This document shows positions 30,334-41,637 of a stretch of 64,000 nucleotides of DNA, one piece after another. Under the pieces are notes generated by a model. The model made no database searches. It had not been told where the DNA came from and saw only the letters and a program-made list of their open reading frames with translations. Origin of the DNA: an uncultured Phycisphaerales bacterium (GTDB lineage Bacteria; Planctomycetota; Phycisphaerae; Phycisphaerales; SM1A02); the NCBI GenBank assembly GCA_949373145.1, contig CASICI010000012.1:1-64000 (forward strand). Direction: 5' to 3'. Each line of letters begins with the position of its first letter. The first letter of the stretch is position 1. The position numbers and the translations under genes are program-made.

Positions 30334-30765
30334 GTGATGCAGACAGATGAACAAGACACGATCTTCTCACGCATCATCCGAGGTGAGATCCCCTGCCATC
30401 GACTCTACGAGGACGACCATGTTCTGGCATTTCTCGATGTAGGGCCCTTGAGTCGGGGACACCTTCTCGTCATACCCAAGGAAGCCAGAGCGTTTCTCCA
30501 TCAACTGAGTGACGATTCAGCCGCCGCCATCGGGAGAGTCCTTCCCAGAATCGCTCGCGCGCTCATGGAAGCGACCGGAGCAACCGCCTACAACGTCCTG
30601 CAGAACAACGGAAGAGAGGCGCATCAGGAAGTGATGCACGTCCACTTCCACGTCATTCCGAAGCACGAGGACGGCTCTGGTCTGAAGTTCGAATGGAATT
30701 CGGGAACACTTTCCGAGGGCGAAGGCCTGGCGGAGAGAATCCGGACGCACATCCGCGAGGATTAG
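30334..30765 (+). CDS. HIT-family protein
   Basis: DTIFSRIIRGEIPCHRLYEDDHVLAFLDVGPLSRGHLLVIPK; HVHFHVIPK triad. Confidence 0.96.
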   Translation: MMQTDEQDTIFSRIIRGEIPCHRLYEDDHVLAFLDVGPLSRGHLLVIPKEARAFLHQLSDDSAAAIGRVLPRIARALMEATGATAYNVLQNNGREAHQEVMHVHFHVIPKHEDGSGLKFEWNSGTLSEGEGLAERIRTHIRED

Positions 30766-31631
30766 TTCCGGACGATGCTGCCTGGAGGAAGAAACCGGAC
30801 GTAGCCCCAGTGCTGGGGAACGTGCATGTTGATCTCCCACTGCGGTGTCCAGGTCCAGTTGTCCTCAGGGGTGTCGGGTCGCTTCACATATGCCCCGTCG
30901 ATCACATCGAGGTGCCACTGGACACGTGAGAAATTGACACGCCACTGGTCCCAGGGATTGGGGGGACGACCTGCACGGTTCCTTTCAGGACCCTCGGAAT
31001 CACCACGCACGGCAGGTGGCACCAGCGAAGAGAATGGAATGGCCCATTCCAACGTCCATCCAGTGTCACGATCGGAAGGATCATTGATCGTTCCTTCATG
31101 ATGGATGGCACTGACCAGTCCGGCGCAGTCCCAACCATGGTCGGCAGGTCCCCCATCACGGTAGGCGTTGTAGAGATAAAGATCGAAGATCGTTCCGAGG
31201 ACGTTGACCTCGAGTTCGTAGTATTCACGGGCATCGCCGTCAGGATCGATGAAGATCTCGAAGTCGTGCTCGTGGTAGACGATGAGATCGCGCTCTTCGT
31301 AGGTGGCCCAGAGATCGGGTTCTTCCATCTCCACGCCGACATAGAGATACGTGTCATCCCACAACATCTTCATGCGGGTGTCGAATCGAGGTGGTTCCAG
31401 TTCAGGCCCCTGAATGTCCCGATAGAGCTCGGACCAGGCAGCCGAAGCCCAGGCGTCATCATCGAGCCTGCCATCGAGCACGAGCGAAGCACTCACGAAC
31501 GGAACATCGTAGGACGCAGGCGTCTCGCTGATCTGTTGATCCGGAACGGGAGCCTGGGAATGAAACGGCGCCTCGCTCGCGCAGCCGAAGCACGCGAGCG
31601 AGGCGCAGAATGCGTAAAGAAGACGAACCAT
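30762..31631 (-). CDS. CBM9-like (carbohydrate-binding family 9-like) lipoprotein
   Basis: Lipobox-like LACFGCASE; LDGRLDDDAWASAAW...MKMLWDDTYLYVGVEMEEPD...FEIFIDPDGDAREYYELEVNVLGTIFDL. Confidence 0.82.
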   Translation of the reverse strand: MVRLLYAFCASLACFGCASEAPFHSQAPVPDQQISETPASYDVPFVSASLVLDGRLDDDAWASAAWSELYRDIQGPELEPPRFDTRMKMLWDDTYLYVGVEMEEPDLWATYEERDLIVYHEHDFEIFIDPDGDAREYYELEVNVLGTIFDLYLYNAYRDGGPADHGWDCAGLVSAIHHEGTINDPSDRDTGWTLEWAIPFSSLVPPAVRGDSEGPERNRAGRPPNPWDQWRVNFSRVQWHLDVIDGAYVKRPDTPEDNWTWTPQWEINMHVPQHWGYVRFLPPGSIVRN

Positions 31632-31635
31632 GGAC

Positions 31636-34335
31636 TCAGCCCTTCTTGCGGCTGATGGAGGCCTGCCCCGCCACAAGTCGAGCGATGGGAACACGGAACG
31701 GCGAGCAGGAGACGTAATCCAGTCCGCATCCACCGGTGGTCTCGAAGAACTCGATGGACAAGGGGTCGCCACCATGTTCACCACAGATGCCAAGCTTGAT
31801 CTTCGGCTTGCAGGTGCGTCCCTTGCGAACCGCGATGTCGACGAGCTGGCCGACGCCATCGAAATCGATGGTCTGGAAGGGATCTCGTTCGAGGATTCCC
31901 TTCTCGACGTACTCGGGAAGGAAGACACCTGCATCGTCACGGCTGTAACCGAAGGCCATCTGCGTGAGGTCATTCGTACCGAAGGAGAAGAAGTCGGCAT
32001 GTTCGGCGACTTCATCGGCGGTGATCGCGGCGCGTGGAATCTCGATCATGGTGCCGATCGGGATGTTGAGCTTGCCGGTGTACTTCTTCGCCGCCCGCAC
32101 TTCGGCGATGGTCGCCTCGGTGAGTTCGCGAAGCATCTCAAGCTCCTGTGACGTTCCGACGAGAGGAATCATGATCTCGGGACGAGCATCGATCTTCTTC
32201 TTCTTGCAGGCGATCATCGCTTCCACGATGGCTCTGACCTGCATCTTGAGAATCTCGGGGTAGGTGACCGCGAGTCGACAGCCACGATGACCGAGCATGG
32301 GGTTCATCTCATGAAGCTGATCGACACGACGGACGATTTCAGCCGGCTTCACGCCCAGCTGCTTGGCGACTTCACGCTGAGCCTTGGCTTCATGCGGAAG
32401 GAACTCATGCAACGGAGGATCCAGAAGCCGGATCGTGACGGCACACCCCTTCATCGCCGTCAGGATGCCCTGGAAATCACGACGCTGGAAAGGCAGCAGC
32501 TTCTTGAGAGCCTTTTCACGAGCGGGGAGTTCATCGGCGAGGATCATCTCACGCATCGCACTGATTCGATCCTCCTGGAAGAACATGTGCTCTGTTCGAC
32601 AGAGACCGATGCCCACGGCACCGAAGTCTCGAGCTCGCTGAGCGTCGGCGGGTGCGTCAGCATTGGTACGGACCTTCATTCGTGCCCGCGCGTCCGCCCA
32701 ACCGAGGACCTTGGCAAGATCGCCTGAGATCTTCTTGGGAACGACTCGTTCGACGGTTCCAAGCATCACCTCACCGGTGGCGCCATCGATGGAGATCTGA
32801 TCCTTGCGTCCGAGCTTCTTGCCGTTCACGGTCGCGACACCCTTGGCGGCATCGATGTGCAGGGCACCGGCACCCGCGACACAGCACTTGCCCCAGCCAC
32901 GAGCGACGACGGCGGCGTGCGACGTCATTCCACCCGTGGAGGTGAGAATGCCTGCGGCGGAGTGCATGCCATCGACATCCTCGGGGGATGTCTCCTTGCG
33001 GACGAGGATGACGCTTTCACCCTTGCCAGCTCGTTCAACGGCTTCTTCAGCGCTGAAGGACAAGGCACCACACGCGGCACCGGGCGAGGCAGGAAGGCCG
33101 GTGCAGAGGACCTTGACCTTCTTCTTCTGTGCCGGGTCGAAACTGGGCAGCAGCATCTGAGTGAGGTCGTTGGCAGGAATCCGCATCATCGCGGTGTCCT
33201 TGTTGATCAGACGTTCCTTCACCATGTCGACGGCGAGCTTGACGGAGGCGGCACCGGTTCGCTTGCCATTCCGGGTCTGAAGCATGTAGAGCTTGCCACG
33301 TTCGATCGTGAATTCGATGTCCTGCATGTCTCGATAATGCTTTTCAAGCTTCGATCGGACACCAAGAAGCTGCTTGTAGACCTTCGCATTCCACTTGCCC
33401 ATCAACTTGATGGGTTCGGGGGTTCGAATGCCCGCGACGACGTCTTCGCCCTGCGCATTGATCAGAAATTCGCCGTAGAACTCGTTCTTTCCGGTCGATG
33501 GGTTTCGGGTGAACGCGACACCGGTTCCGGAATCATCGCCCATGTTTCCGTAGACCATCGCCTGGACATTGACAGCCGTGCCCTCGAGACCCTTGATCTC
33601 GTTGATGCGACGGTATGAGATGGCGGTGTCCTTGTTCCAGCTGCTGAAGACCGCTTCAATGGAATGCTGAAGCTGCTTCATCGGGTCCTGGGGAAACGCC
33701 TTGCCGACAAACTTGCGATAGACGGCCTTGTATGCGGTGCAGAGTTCTTCGAGACCATCGGCGGGAACCGCGGTGTCATCGGTCACGCGATACTTCTTCT
33801 TGATCTTGTCGAAGGCGTGCTCGAAGTCCTCGTGGGGAACGCCCATCACGACGTTTCCGAACATGTTGATCAGTCGTCGGTAGGCATCCCATGCAAAGCG
33901 GGGATTCTCAGTCGCGGTCGCGAGTCCGACCACGGCGATGTCGTTCAGACCGAGGTTGAGGACGGTGTCCATCATTCCGGGCATCGAGACCGCGGCACCG
34001 GAACGGACCGACACGAGAAGCGGATTCACGGAGCAGCCGAAGGTCTTGCCTTGTTCCTTTTCGAGAAACGCGACGTTGCGCTTGACTTCATCCATCAGCC
34101 CAGCAGGAAGACGGTTCGTCCTCGTGAAGTCCGCGCAGGTCACGGTGGTGATGGTGAATCCGGGAGGGACGGGAAGGCCGATCGAAGTCATGTCCGCGAG
34201 ATTCGCGCCCTTGCCTCCGAGGAGCATCTTCTGCTTGGTGGAGCCATCGGTCTTGCGGGAACCGAAGTAATAACAGCGCTTCTTCGAAGCGGGCTTGCGA
34301 GCGGGTGATTTCTTGCGGGATGCGGTCATGGTCAT
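31636..34335 (-). CDS. ppdK: Pyruvate, phosphate dikinase
   Basis: LGGKGANLADMTSIGLPVPPGFTI, GGMTSHAAVVARGWGKCCVAGA, GVGLCRTEHMFF-like motif (GIGLCRTEHMFFQ), NDLTQMAFGYSRDDAG, CGEHGGDP. Confidence 0.97.
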   Translation of the reverse strand: MTMTASRKKSPARKPASKKRCYYFGSRKTDGSTKQKMLLGGKGANLADMTSIGLPVPPGFTITTVTCADFTRTNRLPAGLMDEVKRNVAFLEKEQGKTFGCSVNPLLVSVRSGAAVSMPGMMDTVLNLGLNDIAVVGLATATENPRFAWDAYRRLINMFGNVVMGVPHEDFEHAFDKIKKKYRVTDDTAVPADGLEELCTAYKAVYRKFVGKAFPQDPMKQLQHSIEAVFSSWNKDTAISYRRINEIKGLEGTAVNVQAMVYGNMGDDSGTGVAFTRNPSTGKNEFYGEFLINAQGEDVVAGIRTPEPIKLMGKWNAKVYKQLLGVRSKLEKHYRDMQDIEFTIERGKLYMLQTRNGKRTGAASVKLAVDMVKERLINKDTAMMRIPANDLTQMLLPSFDPAQKKKVKVLCTGLPASPGAACGALSFSAEEAVERAGKGESVILVRKETSPEDVDGMHSAAGILTSTGGMTSHAAVVARGWGKCCVAGAGALHIDAAKGVATVNGKKLGRKDQISIDGATGEVMLGTVERVVPKKISGDLAKVLGWADARARMKVRTNADAPADAQRARDFGAVGIGLCRTEHMFFQEDRISAMREMILADELPAREKALKKLLPFQRRDFQGILTAMKGCAVTIRLLDPPLHEFLPHEAKAQREVAKQLGVKPAEIVRRVDQLHEMNPMLGHRGCRLAVTYPEILKMQVRAIVEAMIACKKKKIDARPEIMIPLVGTSQELEMLRELTEATIAEVRAAKKYTGKLNIPIGTMIEIPRAAITADEVAEHADFFSFGTNDLTQMAFGYSRDDAGVFLPEYVEKGILERDPFQTIDFDGVGQLVDIAVRKGRTCKPKIKLGICGEHGGDPLSIEFFETTGGCGLDYVSCSPFRVPIARLVAGQASISRKKG

Positions 34336-34430
34336 CGTCCTGGGATACCTTCATGATCTGAGCGTGATTTTCTGCGAATTCACCCGTCAACCTACGAGTT
34401 GAGAGGTCCTTGCAGTGTAGCGCCGATCGT

Positions 34431-35846
34431 ATGATGACACTGATGACTGAGACTCCATCCGCAATTCTTCTTGGCGACGGACCGGATCCGCTGGATGTTC
34501 TGGCCCAATGGCCGGAGCAGAAACCTCTCGCGGCACTGGTGACGGCTCGAGGTGGGTCTCCGATGGCTCGCTGGAGCATTCTCAGCGCACCCCGAGGAGT
34601 CGCACACCCGGACCCCTCCGAAAGCGCCAGCTCGGAGTCATCGCCTCGGTTCGATTGCCGGCCGGCGCTCGAACCTGATGGCGACCCCGACACGCCTCCA
34701 TTCCGTGGGGGCCGGCTCTTCGCCCTGACCTATGAACTGGGACGCAGATTCGAACCCAAGGCGGGAAACGGGCCGATGCCCGCTCCCGATGAGGATTTTC
34801 CTCAAGGCGCGATCACGCTGGACTGCCCTTCCGCACTCGTCCATGACAGGGATCTCGATCGATGGTGGTTCGTGGGCGATTCCCAAGACCGTGCCGAGCT
34901 GACCGCATGCCTCGAGATCAAGGCCGCCGAACCGCGTGAAAGACCATTGATCTCTCCGTTGAAACCCGAGACCAGCGACGCCCAGTTCGCCGAACGCGTT
35001 TCGAGAACCATCGACTACATCCACGCCGGTGATCTTTTTCAGGCGAACATCACGCGACGCTACTCCGCCGCGGCAAGACTGCCCGAAAGAGCTGACAGAA
35101 GAGCTTTTTCCGCGTCACTGATTCTGAAATCACAGGCATGGTTCGGTGCCCATATCGAGCTCCCCAGCCGGGGACACTCGGATCGAACGCTGATCTCGCT
35201 CAGTCCGGAGCTGTTTCTTCAGTACGACCCCAACACGAGAATTCTGCGGACACGGCCGATCAAGGGAACGCTGCCCGCAGGAGAGGACCCGGCCAAGCTG
35301 CTTGCCAGCGAAAAGGACGCGGCGGAACTCGCGATGATCGTCGACCTCATGCGAAATGATCTGGGAAGAATCTCAGAACCGGGATCGGTCGTCGTCGAAA
35401 CGGGCCGGGTCATCGAAAGTCATCCGGGCGTCATCCACGGAGTCGCCGAAGTGGCAGGTCGCCTGCGCGAGGAAATGAAACTCGACGATGTTCTTCGAGC
35501 GACCTTCCCACCCGGTTCGATCACGGGTGCACCAAAGATACGCGCGATGCAGGTCATCGATGAATTCGAGACGGTCCGGCGAGGTCCCTACTGCGGAGCA
35601 CTCGGTTTCCAAAGCTGTTGCGGGCACATGGCACTCGACGTCTCGATCCGCACTCTGGATCTGGTTCCGGTGTCAGGTGATGATGAAGCCTGGCAGACCC
35701 ACCAGTTGCGATACGGAGCAGGGTGCGGAATCGTGGCCGACAGCGAACCGATGGCGGAAACCGTCGAATGCGACACCAAGGCCCGACTTCTGAGGGACTA
35801 CATCACCACGCATTGCTCGCAGCCAGGAAAAATCACGGTGGAGTGA
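34431..35846 (+). CDS. pabB: Para-aminobenzoate/anthranilate synthase component I
   Basis: GDLFQANITRRYS, LISLSPELFL, TRPIKGTLPAG, ELAMIVDLMRNDLGRI, TFPPGSITGAPKIRAMQVIDEFE. Confidence 0.93.
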   Translation: MMTLMTETPSAILLGDGPDPLDVLAQWPEQKPLAALVTARGGSPMARWSILSAPRGVAHPDPSESASSESSPRFDCRPALEPDGDPDTPPFRGGRLFALTYELGRRFEPKAGNGPMPAPDEDFPQGAITLDCPSALVHDRDLDRWWFVGDSQDRAELTACLEIKAAEPRERPLISPLKPETSDAQFAERVSRTIDYIHAGDLFQANITRRYSAAARLPERADRRAFSASLILKSQAWFGAHIELPSRGHSDRTLISLSPELFLQYDPNTRILRTRPIKGTLPAGEDPAKLLASEKDAAELAMIVDLMRNDLGRISEPGSVVVETGRVIESHPGVIHGVAEVAGRLREEMKLDDVLRATFPPGSITGAPKIRAMQVIDEFETVRRGPYCGALGFQSCCGHMALDVSIRTLDLVPVSGDDEAWQTHQLRYGAGCGIVADSEPMAETVECDTKARLLRDYITTHCSQPGKITVE

Positions 35847-35862
35847 ACTCCAGAGTGTGGAG

Positions 35863-36831
35863 TCATCCGGCCTTGGAGCGACGTGCATAGGCCTCGACCT
35901 GTGCCGCTTGAACGCGTTCGATGTAGGTCTGGATCTGCTCGGCGACGACCGTCTGATGGTCATGATTGAACGTGAAGTCGAAGGCGACGCCGGCATAGGT
36001 TCGGTGCATGCTGTCTATGTGCGTGTGCACGACCTTGCCCGTGACGAGAAGCGGCATCTCGAGATCAGGGTCGAGAGGCACCTGGATCCAGAACACTCGA
36101 TGTCGGTTGAGAATCTGCGCCGCTTCATGTTCGACTCGAAGCCCGACGCCTCCCCCACCGAGATTCATCAGGGTCGCCGAGAAATTCGGACCGACCGTGG
36201 GAATCACGGAGTCGGAGGTGAGCCCGGAAAGATCCGGAGTCTGTCCTTGATTGAAAGATGACCAGGCAAGTGCGATGGCTCGTTCAGAAGGGAGTACCGA
36301 CTTCGGATCAAGCAATGGCCAGGCGGTGACTTCCGGGAGCTTGAGATCACGGGTGTCGAGACGAGGGGCACGTCTCTGACAACGCCGTACATTTTCGGGG
36401 AGACAGAGTCTCAAGGAGCGACTGGAGCGACTTCTTGATGAGCTGCGATCATCCTCACCCAGGTTTCGAGTCCGGAACATCCAGCGGTTCTGACCGATCG
36501 AGAGACAGGCCACGAGTTCGATTCCGACTTCGATGTCGATCTGACGTCCGAGAGCCATCGGGGCCTCGACCATCATGGCTTCATCGGTCAACCGCAACAC
36601 CTTGACCCGCCACACGAGATCGGTTCCAGAGGCATGTTCATGCGGGTCGTCCGTGTCGGTGGGTCCATCGGGGCGAGCGATCGCGAATTCAATCGCACCC
36701 CCTCGGTCGAAGACCTGTTGGAGGGATCGTTTCCACTCGTTCGTTCGTGATCTGGATGCGGGCACTGTCTGCTCCTTTGCTCCCCGAGGGAACAAGGCGT
36801 GTTGTTTGGTCCGTGACTCTTTCGACGTCAA
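35863..36831 (-). CDS. PilZ-domain (YcgR-like) protein
   Basis: RRAPR ... NLGGGGVGLRV PilZ-like motifs. Confidence 0.6.
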   Translation of the reverse strand: MTSKESRTKQHALFPRGAKEQTVPASRSRTNEWKRSLQQVFDRGGAIEFAIARPDGPTDTDDPHEHASGTDLVWRVKVLRLTDEAMMVEAPMALGRQIDIEVGIELVACLSIGQNRWMFRTRNLGEDDRSSSRSRSSRSLRLCLPENVRRCQRRAPRLDTRDLKLPEVTAWPLLDPKSVLPSERAIALAWSSFNQGQTPDLSGLTSDSVIPTVGPNFSATLMNLGGGGVGLRVEHEAAQILNRHRVFWIQVPLDPDLEMPLLVTGKVVHTHIDSMHRTYAGVAFDFTFNHDHQTVVAEQIQTYIERVQAAQVEAYARRSKAG

Positions 36832-36965
36832 CCGGGTGTCATCGGATCAAATATCCGGAAGAAGCCGGAAGTCACGATCGGATCGTCGACTACCGGCTGT
36901 AAGAGAACTATCGGATGATGCTCCCAAAGGTCTACTCAGAAAACACACAGACGGTTCCATACCAT

Positions 36966-37691
36966 TCAGTCTGATCGGGCAAAGTGGATCATGAGGGCTG
37001 TCTCGTCATGTCTTGAGCGCCCGAAACCGGATTCGGATGCCATTTTTTCCAATTCGACGATGGTCCAGGCACGTAAAAGACGTTCTTCTGAGCCTGGAAA
37101 ACGCCGTTTTGAATCAACCTCGGAGCCTGTTCGGTAGGCGAATGACCGCCCACACGACGACCAGACGACTTGTTGGGTCCCATCAGGGCTGATACCCAGA
37201 GGCCACTCGGTTCTGATCATGTCGGGGCCCCAGACCGGAAAATCATCGATCAGAAACGAGCCACCCGCGGTCAACGCGTGAAATGCTCGTTGAAAGACCT
37301 CCAAAGCACGATCCGCATCATTGACCAGATTCAGCGTGTTGCCGAGGCAGACCACGCCATCGAAGGCGCCCTGATCGAACCATGTCGCATGGGGCGAGAG
37401 AAAATCCTCATGGAGACGCTCGAGGCGCCCATGGTCGGTCCAATCTGAATGAGCCAGTGCCTGCGCATCACGGTCGACGGCAAGAACCTCGACACCATGC
37501 CCGACCAATGGCAGTGCGATTCGCCCTCGTCCGGCACCTAGATCGATGACGCGTTGCGACGGCTTGAAGATGGTCAGCACGCCGGCGATCTGTGCTTTGG
37601 AATCCTCGGTGTCGTAGACCTCGAAATCGTCTTCAGGAAGCGCCACCGCGGTCACCTGCCGATCTGATTTGTCGGACAAGATCCATGGCAT
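36966..37691 (-). CDS. Class I SAM-dependent methyltransferase
   Basis: RVIDLGAGRGRIALPLVGHGVEVLAVDRDAQAL; FDGVVCLGNTLNLV; start chosen at MPWILSDK. Confidence 0.82.
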   Translation of the reverse strand: MPWILSDKSDRQVTAVALPEDDFEVYDTEDSKAQIAGVLTIFKPSQRVIDLGAGRGRIALPLVGHGVEVLAVDRDAQALAHSDWTDHGRLERLHEDFLSPHATWFDQGAFDGVVCLGNTLNLVNDADRALEVFQRAFHALTAGGSFLIDDFPVWGPDMIRTEWPLGISPDGTQQVVWSSCGRSFAYRTGSEVDSKRRFPGSEERLLRAWTIVELEKMASESGFGRSRHDETALMIHFARSD

Positions 37692-39884
37692 GGGCACGTT
37701 CCGACGAATTGGGGTGGTGTCCGCCGAATCGAATGTGGTAGAGCGCATCAACCAAACGATTCAGGGCGACCCCCGTGGAGGCGTCCCTCTGGCTGACTCG
37801 AGCGGCGAACCCTCGGGGTGTCTCCGAAGGGTTCTTTTCAAAACCCTTGTGGCGCAGAACCTTCAAGGCATCGGTCCAGAAAGCGAGATCACTCGAGAGG
37901 CGTCTTCGTTCGGAGGATGTCAGCGGACCGCAGCCGATTTGAGAAAGTATTCGACGTCGTTTTCTGTTTCGCAGGATGTAGGCGACGATGAAACACAGGG
38001 CGAGGAAGGAGATCGAAGCCATCCAGACGTACCCGGCCACACCGAGTTTGAAGAACCGGTTGATCGTGGCAAGACGCTCACCGACCTCGGCACGAAGATC
38101 GTCCACATTCTGCTGCCATCCACCGACGAATCGATTTCCGAGCGTCTGCTGGGATCGCTGGTCGTAGCCGATGATGTTCGAGTTCCAGAAGAAATCGAGA
38201 CTGTCGTAGACCCAGCGCCAACCGTCCGTCCAGGAGCTGTTGGATGCCTGCAACTCTTCAAGAACGGTGCGAGGAGATGGGTCCAGGGTCTCCCACTGAA
38301 ACGGCCCCGTTCGCACCTCGGTCCAGGCATGAGCATTCGATTCACGGACGACGTAGCTGGATGTGCCCTCGTCGTATTCCATCGCGACGAAACCGGTGAT
38401 GAGGCGGGATTGGATGCCGAGACTTCGACACATCGCCGTGAGTGCGGATGCGAAGTATTCACAATGTCCGAATCGATATCGGGTGAGAAAGCTGACGATC
38501 GGATCCTCACCGGGCATCTGGATGAAATCACGCAGATCGGTGGTGTACGCGCATTCGATCTCGAGCCACTCCGCGAGGGCTCGAGAGAGACGACGGTTGT
38601 AGCTCCAGTCGGTTTCGGCCTCCTGACGCTCGCTGGAGACATCCATCGATTGGAGTGCCTCGATCGCGATGTCACGAACGGATGCAATCGGGAAGCTGAC
38701 CTGACGAGACTGGCGCCCGGACTCACCCTGAAGACTGCGCAGCGTGTCGAACGGGGGAAAAGGCTGGACTCGAAGCGAATAGCTCGCGTAGTTTCCGATG
38801 TCTGAGGAACCAGCGTCGGCAAGCAGCAGGGTCGAACGATCGATCTCGACCAGACGCGGAGTCGCGGTCGCGATCGCCAGCGTCCCCCAGGGCGAGAAGA
38901 TCACATCACTCGCCAGGGATCGCATCTGCACTTCCACGGTGTGGGTCTGTCTCTGCTCGTCGATCGGAGTCGTCCCGAGCTGGGTGAATTCACTCGAGGT
39001 TTCCACCTTGGAGCTCCGACTCCATTTGGCATTCATCCAACGGCCCAGCGAAGCGTCGTAGCGTGACAGAACGGCACCCCGGAGCAGAATGGGCTTGGGC
39101 CACTGGGTCACGATTCCGCCGGGATCGACCCAACGCAACACGAAGACCTCACGCCGGGAACTCGAGATCCGCGTGCTTGAGACGAGGTCCACCGTTTCGT
39201 TGAAGCCGGAACGCCCCGAAATTCCGCCACCCGACAAGCCGGACCGGAAGAGGATCTGGCGGGGGAACAAGATGAAGACGACGACGCTGACCAGAATGAT
39301 TCCGGTGATCGAATGCCAGGGCCGTCCGACGAAGCTTCTCGGCATCGAGGGGGCCGAATCGTGAATCAAGAGGAACCGAGGAGGCGAGACCGGCTCGTCG
39401 GGCGGTCCTGGACTTCTCCACGCCCGCGAAGACCTGGTAGAGCATGATGACGTAGATCAAGCACGACGACCCAGGCCAGGAGCACGATACCGAAGAGGAA
39501 TCGATCACTCTGAATCATCGCGGAGATGACGAGAATCGAGGAGAGGATCAACTGCTGAGCGTCCTCTCGAAGCGTCCTCACCTGGAACTGCCTGAGGATC
39601 AGGATCACGAGCACGAAGATCCCCAGCAACTCCATCGCACGTCCGATGTCGGGGTTTGAAAACGCGCTGGAGATCACGAACGCAAGCGCCGAGAGCGCCC
39701 CGAGGTTCACCATCAACCTGGGAAGATGAAAACCACGGTGGCTTTCGGTGACGTACCAGCTGGCGACGAGCACGGGGCCGGCGAACATGAGGATCCAGAG
39801 CCGGATGGTGGCGATCGACACGGCCGCCACCGAAAGCACGATCAGCACCAGCAGCCAGAAACGAAACAGTCGACGAAGGGTCAT
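37633..39884 (-). pseudogene. TgpA-like transmembrane transglutaminase, apparently split by two frameshifts
   Basis: N-terminal TM part in ORF 39366-39884, middle in frame of ORF 39149-39508 (LIYVIMLYQVFAGVEKSRTARRAGLASSVPLDSRFG), transglutaminase core in ORF 37633-39369 (FGHCEYFASALTAMCRSLGIQSRLITGF...NAHAWTEV). Confidence 0.78.
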
Positions 39885-40060
39885 GCCATCACCTCCGCCG
39901 GATCGCCGGCCGGTGATTCAGGTGATTCCGAGAGTGGACGTCGTCGATCGCATCGAGATCGAGAAACTCCTCGATTCTGGTGGCACTCCAATGCCAGGCG
40001 TGCGGGGGTCCGTGATCCGGATTGATCCGTGCGGGATGGACGACCACCACGGCACACCGT

Positions 40061-41099
40061 TCACTTGCGTTGCTCGATTGACGGTTGTCGGCGAACTCTC
40101 TCGAGTGAAAGATCCAGAACGGCAAGCCCGGCGAGAAGCCGCTGAAGATGCCAGTAGCCTCGCCTCAAAGGCAGAGGGCGGTCGTCGAAGCCGAGCACGG
40201 TCAGACCGAACTCGAGTCCCTGCTTGTCGGCGCAAGCGCAGAGCGAAGCCGCCATCGTGATCGCACGTTCTTCGAGCTGACGAGCATGAAAATCACGTGT
40301 GGCATCGAAGCGGAGTTTCGACGACTGCTCGGAAAGATCGAGAATGACTCTGATCCGGGGGGGTGTCGATTCCGAACGTTGAACGACGAGGAGGTCGTCG
40401 TTCGCCTGGGGGCGCTTCCAGAAGATCTGCCGGATGCTGTCACCGGGTTTGAATTCACGTATCGAGAAGAAATCCTCTCCCGGACCCGGACGAGCGGAGA
40501 CTCCGATTCCACCCAGTTCGCCCTGGGAGACGGAGTGGATCAGATCGCTCTTCAGAGGGTGGGTCGTGGGCTGGACGAGAATCTCCTGGTCCAGATCGAA
40601 ATCGATGCGCCGATCGATGAATCCAAAGGGAAATGCGGTGATGACTCGAACGCGTTCGAGGTGAAGGACCCCACGACGAAAGGCCGGAAGAACGGAATCA
40701 CAGACCTGGGATTCACCCGGACCGATGCGTGACAACCAGCCATAGGAACCATCCGGACTTCTTCGAATTCCGGGAGACGAACCGATCCTTGATCGAACGA
40801 GACGTGAGAACCTCTCCAAGACGAAGAGCGAAGACCGATCGCTTGCGGGACAGATTCTCGACGAGGTACTTCACCATGAGCGGCGAACCGCTGGAAGCAC
40901 TTCTGGTTTCAAGACGGGTCACACGGAGAGTGCGCACCATCTTCGCGCTCACCACTCCCGAGACGAGGATCATGGCGAGCAGAACACCGAAGCCCCAGAC
41001 GACCAGGTTGTTCGGCCTCTGAGCGGCGGCGAGACCGACCAGAAGCGTGAGAACCACGAAGAGGGTTCCTGAAAGATTGATGTGGTACCGCATCGTCAT
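40061..41099 (-). pseudogene. DUF58 protein, apparently split by a frameshift
   Basis: TM N-terminus in ORF 40713-41099; DUF58 core DFFSIREFKPGDSIRQIFWKRPQANDDLLVVQ in ORF 40061-40819. Confidence 0.8.
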
Positions 41100-41120
41100 G
41101 ACATCAAGAGCATACGAGCC

Positions 41121-41615
41121 TCAACGGCCGTATCGTTCCAACTCTTCGCGCATTCTTTCACGTTCGGCATCCATGTCGGGGATTCCCGGCGATGAAGTCC
41201 CTGGTGTCATGTCGAATACGAGCAGGAAGTTGGAGAGATTCGAAGGCATCTTGCCAAAGAATTCGATGGTCTTGTTTCGTGGGTGGGAGCAACGAAAAAG
41301 CCATTCCTCGACCATCCAGCCGGCTCCGAATGCATCGACATCGAGCACGAAGGTCCCATCGGATCCACTCTGAGTTCGTGAGATCACGCGCCGATTCATG
41401 CTCTTCGGGTCACGAATCAACTCGATGGTGGCACCCGAAACCCGTCGCCCTGGAATCGAGAGAGGATCGTTGTCGGCGGTTTTCACGAGACGTCCACCGG
41501 GCGACTGGGCATTGACGACACGACCCGCCAGGCCCTGCCCACTCGAGCATCCGACGAGGAGTCCACAGAGCAGGAACATCAGAGATGCGACGCGAAGAGG
41601 AAATGACGAGAACAT
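41121..41615 (-). CDS. Hypothetical lipoprotein
   Basis: Lipobox-like LLVGCSSG; Ig-like/carboxypeptidase-regulatory-like segment (ATIELIRDP...SGSDGTFVLDVDAF). Confidence 0.6.
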   Translation of the reverse strand: MFSSFPLRVASLMFLLCGLLVGCSSGQGLAGRVVNAQSPGGRLVKTADNDPLSIPGRRVSGATIELIRDPKSMNRRVISRTQSGSDGTFVLDVDAFGAGWMVEEWLFRCSHPRNKTIEFFGKMPSNLSNFLLVFDMTPGTSSPGIPDMDAERERMREELERYGR

Positions 41616-41637
41616 GTGATACTCCATAACGAGATCA

